DNA of 17,178 nt, from positions 1 through 17,178 of the forward strand of contig JBPCJB010000167.1 in assembly GCA_051005735.1 (NCBI GenBank), written 5' to 3'. The first letter of the stretch is position 1. Each line of letters opens with the position of its first letter. Both the position numbers and the translations under genes were made by a program. Shown piece after piece: positions 13,846-17,178 of the stretch. Below the pieces are notes generated by a model. The model did not search any database. It was not told the DNA's origin and saw only the letters and a program-made list of their open reading frames with translations. The DNA comes from Gaiellasilicea sp051005735 (GTDB lineage Bacteria; Actinomycetota; Thermoleophilia; Gaiellales; Gaiellaceae).

Positions 13846-14460
13846 TCAGCGCTCGTCGCGGTCGTCCCTCCCGCCGACGCGACGCAGCCCGAAGCGACGG
13901 CCACGATCGGGCTGGTCCTCCGCCGAGGGCGTTGCATCAGCCGCTCGTTCGGCTGTGAGCGCCTCGTCGGCGTCGCGCTCTCGCGCGGTCTCGACCGGCG
14001 CCACGCGCCGCCTCTGCTCGACCGTCTCGTCGACCCCCACCGCGGCGCCTGGGCCGGCGGTATCGAAGGTCAAGCCGAAGACGAGTCCGATCCCGAAGGC
14101 GACCGCCGCGAGCAGCTCGCCGAGGTCGCTGACGACGCCGTCGACGCCTAGATCGCGCGACCAGTTCGAGGTGTTGAAGAAGTCTGCGGGCTGCCTCGCG
14201 AGGAGCACCCATCCTCCGACCAGGAGGACCGGTAGGAACCCGAGCAGGAAGACGCCGGCCGAGAGCCGCGGCAGCCCCCACTTCGTCCACCCTCCGACAA
14301 TCTGCGACAGAGCCATCGTGAGCCCGCCCGCGGCGATCAGGCCGTAGGTCGTCCAGTACTCGTCCGAAGAGCCGGTTCCGATCTGCGCGGCCAGCCAGAT
14401 CAGGAATCCGGCGACGGCGGCCCCGACGAGCGTCGAGACACCTCTGGTGATTCCGATCAT
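13846..14460 (-). CDS. Four-helix membrane protein with charged C-terminal tail, unknown function
   Basis: A 204-residue protein. Hydrophobic helices are visible at about 8-27 (VSTLVGAAVAGFLIWLAAQI), 39-57 (YGLIAAGGLTMALSQIVGG), 65-87 (ending LLGFLPVLLVGGWVLLA) and 112-132 (LGELLAAVAFGIGLVFGLTF). The remaining 70 residues are hydrophilic, alternating acid and base, ending GGRDDRDER; probably a disordered cytoplasmic tail. The ATG is backed by GGAGG five bases upstream, one of the few clear Shine-Dalgarno sites in this window. It follows the cysteine-rich gene by 65 bp. I do not recognise a named family; the four helices with YGLIAAGG and a GGW repeat do not match any transporter signature I know. 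Confidence 0.8.
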   Translation of the reverse strand: MIGITRGVSTLVGAAVAGFLIWLAAQIGTGSSDEYWTTYGLIAAGGLTMALSQIVGGWTKWGLPRLSAGVFLLGFLPVLLVGGWVLLARQPADFFNTSNWSRDLGVDGVVSDLGELLAAVAFGIGLVFGLTFDTAGPGAAVGVDETVEQRRRVAPVETARERDADEALTAERAADATPSAEDQPDRGRRFGLRRVGGRDDRDER

Positions 14461-14525
14461 CTCAGCCTCCGAGTTCGCGATTTCGCTTGGGGATCTGTTC
14501 CCGGCAGATCCGAAACGAACCGAAG

Positions 14526-15125
14526 CTAATGCAGATTCAGGCGGCGCTCGTCGAAACGCGACGAGTGGAGCTCGGCCCGGAACTCCTCGACCACCGCGAG
14601 GACGTCGTCGCCGAAGACGTGATCGACGACGCCGACGCTCGCATCGTTCCAGAAGGGCAGATCGACGTGCTCCGGCGTGACGAGGTTGACCGAGAGGGCG
14701 TCGCAGACGGGACAGCGAACCGCGAGCCCGAGGCAGCGTTCCGCGGGAGCGACCGCGACGAACGAGGACGGGAACACGGGCCGCGGCCGGCCCTCGGGAA
14801 AGCAGAAGAAGCTCCAGGGCCATTCCCCTGCGCCGACGCGGCTCGCAACAGCTCCGGTGAGCTCCGCTCCGGCATCGTCGAAGCGCGAAGTCATCAGGTT
14901 CAGGAACCGACCGGCCGCCGCGCCGAGCGGTGCCCAGTCGAGGTCGTCGTGCGCGACGAGACCCGTATGCTCCCCACCGCAACCGCAGTCGAAGCGAACA
15001 CCGTAGACGGCAGGATGGGAGGCGCCCGGGAGCCGCTCGAGCCGGCGGAATGCCGACAGCGGCACCCGCGCCTCCTGGCGCTGCGGACACGCGAACGTGT
15101 ATCGACCGGTGAGTGCGTCGTACAT
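14526..15125 (-). CDS. Cysteine-rich, probably metal-binding protein of unknown function
   Basis: A 199-residue soluble protein without membrane segments. Candidate metal ligands fall in two groups: C13 with C47-G-C49 and H53 (FDCGCGGEHTG), and C131 with C138-P-V-C141 and H153 (CLGLAVRCPVCDALSV, TPEHVDLPFWND). The CPVCD motif is rubredoxin/zinc-ribbon-like. Between them lie a tryptophan-rich WPWSFFCFPEGRPRP and a MTSRFDDAG segment. No catalytic motif is recognised. The ATG follows the hairpin region; codon use fits the neighbours. It is probably transcribed with the membrane protein gene 65 bp downstream. It might be a sensor or carrier using zinc, but this is a guess from the cysteines. Confidence 0.75.
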   Translation of the reverse strand: MYDALTGRYTFACPQRQEARVPLSAFRRLERLPGASHPAVYGVRFDCGCGGEHTGLVAHDDLDWAPLGAAAGRFLNLMTSRFDDAGAELTGAVASRVGAGEWPWSFFCFPEGRPRPVFPSSFVAVAPAERCLGLAVRCPVCDALSVNLVTPEHVDLPFWNDASVGVVDHVFGDDVLAVVEEFRAELHSSRFDERRLNLH

Positions 15126-15180
15126 GCCGCAATGATCATCGGCAGATCGGACGCGGAGCTACAGGATGCGCAGCGTTCTC

Positions 15181-15348
15181 TAGGAGGGCTTGGCGGAATG
15201 GCGCTCGTTCGGATCGGTGCGATGGGTGCGCTGTGGCAAGGACGCAGGGAGCGTTCATACCTGTAGGTATGGACGCGACTGCGGACGCCGCCACGGCGTG
15301 CCCAGCGCGCCGAACCGGGCACAGCCGGTATTTCGCCAAGCCCTCCTA
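15181..15348 (-). ncRNA. 168-nt imperfect hairpin: candidate structured RNA (or hairpin element)
   Basis: Nearly the whole stretch folds on itself. Outer helix: 15181-15200 with 15329-15348, 20 bp with two G-U pairs. Then 15203-15212 with 15310-15320 (one bulged C), 15228-15233 with 15303-15308, GTGGC (15233-15237) with GCCAC (15290-15294) or a shifted register, CGCAG (15243-15247) with CTGCG (15279-15283), and an 11-bp tip 15251-15261 with 15266-15276 closed by TGTA. One arm bulges at 15213-15227, itself able to form ATCG/CGAT. On the minus strand the first bases are the apt stop codon. The bulged rod recalls 6S RNA in size and outline, but no conserved sequence identifies it. Strand and function are uncertain; a small inverted-repeat mobile element or long terminator are alternatives. 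Confidence 0.55.
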
Positions 15349-15864
15349 ATACTCGATCAGCGAATGGACGTCGTAGCCGTCCAGTCGCTTGCGGCCGTTC
15401 AGGAACGTCAAGTCGATGATGAACGCGACGCCGACGACCTCGCCGCCGAGCTCCTCGATCAGGCCCCCGATCGCCTCGACGGTGCCGCCGGTCGCGAGTA
15501 CGTCGTCGTGGACGAGCACCCGCACTCCCTGCCAGAACGACGAGGGATGGAGCTCGAGCGCGTTCTCTCCGTACTCGAGCGCGTAGGTGACGCTGACCGT
15601 ATCGGGCGGAAGCTTGCCCGGGCGGCGTGCCGGCACGAAGCCGCAGCCGATCTCGCGGGCGATCGCCGCTCCGAGGATGAAGCCGCGCGCCTCTGCGCCG
15701 ACGACGAGATCGGGTTGCTTCTGCCTCCCCCACTCGGCGAGCTCCGAGACCGCCTGCTGGAGACCCGCCGGGTGGGCGAGAAGCGGGCTGATGTCCTTGA
15801 AGCCGACTCCAGGCTGGGGGAAATCGGGCACCTCACGGACGAGCGTGCGGAGATCGAGGCTCAC
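15346..15864 (-). CDS. apt: Adenine phosphoribosyltransferase
   Basis: Purine-salvage enzyme joining adenine and PRPP to form AMP in the cytosol. The 172-residue length is standard. Motifs: PDFPQPGVGFKDISPLL (13-29), typical Apt N-terminus; VVGAEARGFILGAAIA (54-69), and the PRPP loop VLVHDDVLATGGT (116-128). The flexible loop with KLPPDTVSVTYALEYG covers about 84-99. The GTG start gives the usual N-terminus; it lies 20 nt after the stop of the merR gene, so apt is probably the last gene of the FHA-merR-apt run, though a TAGAGT box 9 nt before the GTG could give it its own transcript. Its stop codon is the outermost part of the 168-bp hairpin. Confidence 0.95.
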   Translation of the reverse strand: MSLDLRTLVREVPDFPQPGVGFKDISPLLAHPAGLQQAVSELAEWGRQKQPDLVVGAEARGFILGAAIAREIGCGFVPARRPGKLPPDTVSVTYALEYGENALELHPSSFWQGVRVLVHDDVLATGGTVEAIGGLIEELGGEVVGVAFIIDLTFLNGRKRLDGYDVHSLIEY

Positions 15865-15873
15865 GGCCGCAAG

Positions 15874-15879
15874 ACTCTA
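15874..15879 (-). promoter_or_regulatory. TAGAGT box before apt, possible -10
   Basis: Minus-strand TAGAGT ends 9 nt before the apt GTG, inside the 20-nt gap after the merR stop. No Shine-Dalgarno is evident there. This could allow separate, nearly leaderless expression of apt. Confidence 0.3.
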
Positions 15880-15884
15880 GACCA

Positions 15885-16583
15885 CTACCGTTCGGCGAGA
15901 GCGCGCAGCTCACGCCAGAAGAGGAGGCGCGAGAGCTCCTGTGCAGCGTCGGCGAGCGCCTGGAGGTCATCCAGACCGGACTTCCTGCGCTCGGGATTGC
16001 GGGACCGAAGCGCCGGTGCGACGAGCTGCTCCAGGAGGCCGGCCTCACGCCCCGCCGAGTTGCGGAAGGTCCGGAGGTGTCTCGCGTCGATTCCGTAGTG
16101 GGAGAGGCGTCCGCAGGCGGCGGCGATCTCGGCGTCGCTCTCGCGGTAGAGGCGCTCGCCTGCCTCCATTCTCGGCGCGAGCAGGCCGAACTCTTCGAGC
16201 GCCCGCGCGAGCTCGCCGTCGATTCCCGCGCGCTCGCAGAGCTCTGCGAGGTCGAGCTCCGGCTCGCGATCCCCGAGCCCGGTCGGCGTGCGGCGCTTTC
16301 GCTCTGCGGCGGCCCCGCCGCTCGATAGCTCCTGCCTGATCACACGGAGGGGCAGGAACTCGTCGCGCTGGAGCCGCAGGATGGTCTCGAGCCGCTCGAC
16401 GTCTTCCTCGCTGAAGAGCCGATAGCCGCCGCGCGTTCGCTTTGGCGTCAGCAGCCCCTGATCCTCCAGGTAGCGGATCTTCGAGATCGAGATGTCTACG
16501 AACTCCGGCTGCAGGCGCGCGCAGACCGCCCCGATCGTATGGAGGCGCTGCTCCGACCTCGAGCTGGTCACAGTGGTGCTCAT
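15885..16583 (-). CDS. MerR-family regulator, FtsR (Rv1828)-like
   Basis: DNA-binding transcription regulator of 232 residues. The N-terminal winged helix-turn-helix covers about 17-85: LHTIGAVCARLQPEF, SISKIRYLEDQGLLTPKRT, GGYRLFSEEDVERLETILRL and QRDEFLPLRVIRQEL. This wording is close to the mycobacterial/corynebacterial FtsR (Rv1828), whose characteristic ISKIR(Y/F)LE and LPLKVIR motifs are kept. The C-terminal part has a second MerR-like helical unit (DLAELCERAGIDGELARAL, EFGLLAPR, RLYRESDAEI), as in that family, and lacks obvious metal-sensing cysteines. In Corynebacterium FtsR activates ftsZ; the target here is inferred only. The ATG overlaps the FHA gene stop (ATGA), the same order as garA-Rv1828 in mycobacteria. 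Confidence 0.88.
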   Translation of the reverse strand: MSTTVTSSRSEQRLHTIGAVCARLQPEFVDISISKIRYLEDQGLLTPKRTRGGYRLFSEEDVERLETILRLQRDEFLPLRVIRQELSSGGAAAERKRRTPTGLGDREPELDLAELCERAGIDGELARALEEFGLLAPRMEAGERLYRESDAEIAAACGRLSHYGIDARHLRTFRNSAGREAGLLEQLVAPALRSRNPERRKSGLDDLQALADAAQELSRLLFWRELRALAER

Positions 16584-17068
16584 CGACCTCGTAGAAACGT
16601 CAGTCGGTACTTGCCGATCTGGACCTCGTCGTCGTCCTCGATCTCGGTTTCGGCCGTCTCGATTCGACGCCGGTTGATGAAGGTCCCGTTCAAGCTCCCG
16701 AGATCCTTGATCGTGAATCGCTCGCCGTCCCGCACGAGCTCGGCGTGCTTGCGGGAGACGGTGACGTCGTCGAGGAAGACGTCGCACTCCGGCGAGCGGC
16801 CGATCAGCGTCCGCTCGCCGGAGGGGAAGAAGGTCTCCCCAGCGCGGCCACCGCCCGAGCGCACCACGAGCGCTGGCCCTTTGACCCCGGGATCCCCTGC
16901 GCCTGAGCCGCGGAGCGCCGCGCCGGGGTCATCGGCAACTTCCTCGGGCGTGAACGTCATCGTCTGCTCGCCCGTCTCGTCCTGCTTCAGATGTGTCCCG
17001 CATTTCGCGCAGAAATTGGCGGTCTCGGGATTCTGGTACCCGCACTCCGGGCAATAGACGTGGCTCAT
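16580..17068 (-). CDS. FHA-domain protein with N-terminal zinc ribbon, GarA-like
   Basis: Phosphothreonine-binding signalling protein of 162 residues. An N-terminal zinc ribbon (C6-P-E-C9 and C20-A-K-C23) is followed by a linker with threonines in EQTMTFTPEE (34-43), then a glycine-rich stretch, then the FHA domain at about 84-158: LIGRSPECDV (G90, R91, S92), SRKHAEL (S105, R106, H108) and GSLNGTFIN (N127, G128, T129), the phosphopeptide-binding residues. GarA in mycobacteria is a short FHA protein phosphorylated on an N-terminal threonine pair by PknB/PknG and controls central nitrogen/carbon metabolism. The linker threonines may play that role, by inference. The ATG overlaps the upstream gene's stop by 4 nt, and the MerR gene overlaps its own stop. 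Confidence 0.88.
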   Translation of the reverse strand: MSHVYCPECGYQNPETANFCAKCGTHLKQDETGEQTMTFTPEEVADDPGAALRGSGAGDPGVKGPALVVRSGGGRAGETFFPSGERTLIGRSPECDVFLDDVTVSRKHAELVRDGERFTIKDLGSLNGTFINRRRIETAETEIEDDDEVQIGKYRLTFLRGR

Positions 17069-17178
17069 GCACCCTCGTCGTTGCCCTGCGGCGCGGCTCG
17101 CGCGGCAAGGATGTCCGTCAGCCGGTCGACGTCGACGTCGCTGCCGCCTCCCGTCCCCTTGAGTCGCGCCGTTCGCTC
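17065..17178 (-). CDS. C-terminal end of an unidentified protein (cut by window edge)
   Basis: The last 37 codons of a gene entering from the right. The visible residues include a flexible KGTGGGSDVDVDRLTDILAA segment and end AARAAPQGNDEGA. Third positions are G/C-rich and its TGA overlaps the FHA start in ATGA, so it is very likely the upstream gene of the same operon. In mycobacteria gcvH precedes garA, but these residues do not let me identify the protein. Confidence 0.6.
   Translation of the reverse strand, partial: ERTARLKGTGGGSDVDVDRLTDILAARAAPQGNDEGA

Noticed and set aside
15182..15345. tRNA resemblance: a 7-bp acceptor-like pairing and GGCGGAATGG like a tRNA-Leu D-arm
   Set aside because: No T-arm TTCGA motif, no anticodon arm in position, and about 164 nt separate the ends; the outer helix continues far beyond an acceptor stem.
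15181..15348. Signal recognition particle RNA
   Set aside because: The tip loop is TGTA, not GNAR, and the conserved asymmetric loop sequence around AGGAAGCAGC is absent on both strands.
1..17178. CRISPR arrays, insertion sequences, phage genes or defence systems
   Set aside because: No regularly spaced repeats, transposase, integrase or nuclease motifs were seen; the only nuclease-related item is the HNH_repeat protein, which has no catalytic domain.

Overview
The window is a very GC-rich stretch of bacterial chromosome with strong G/C third-position bias. The gene set (MurT/GatD, a GarA-like FHA protein followed by a MerR regulator of the FtsR/Rv1828 type, several group-1-like sigma-70 factors, leaderless-looking genes) points to an actinobacterium. 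A deep lineage such as Thermoleophilia (Gaiellales/Solirubrobacterales) is my inference from gene content and style, not from a marker search. There are no rRNA, tRNA, CRISPR, phage or insertion-sequence genes that I can support.

Layout. 1-2169 (minus) holds dapE followed by dapC (cut by the left edge), two steps of the succinylase route to diaminopimelate. Only 27 bp away, 2197-4434 (plus) is an hflX-dut-NUDIX run with overlapping or nearly touching genes. A 150-bp regulatory-looking gap with an 18-bp palindrome precedes a group II PLP-dependent decarboxylase (4585-5979). Its 3' end overlaps the end of the opposing murT-gatD pair (5941-8057, minus), which amidates lipid II. A free-standing three-repeat HNH_repeat protein (8147-8827, plus) runs tail-to-tail into an orphan class II glutamine amidotransferase (8824-9621, minus). 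Two full-length sigma-70 genes then face each other (9769-10782 plus; 10843-11922 minus) across a shared hairpin terminator.

From 12011 to the right edge everything lies on the minus strand: a fragment of an EamA-type transporter directly behind uppP, uppP itself, a 59-residue membrane protein, a gap with palindromes, a hairpin, a 57-residue ORF, a four-helix membrane protein, a cysteine-rich unknown protein, a 168-bp imperfect hairpin that looks like a structured RNA or a hairpin element, then apt, ftsR-like merR, a zinc-ribbon FHA gene and the tail of an unknown gene.

Functionally, dapC/dapE (peptide cross-link precursor), murT/gatD (lipid II amidation) and uppP (lipid carrier recycling) make this an envelope-precursor region mixed with housekeeping genes for nucleotide sanitation and salvage (dut, NUDIX, apt), ribosome rescue (hflX) and global transcription (two sigma factors, FHA/MerR). 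The least explained items are the 168-bp hairpin, the EamA fragment in frame behind uppP, the HNH_repeat protein with its orphan amidotransferase neighbour, and a recurring TAGGAT-like box 6-10 nt before several start codons, suggesting leaderless transcription.
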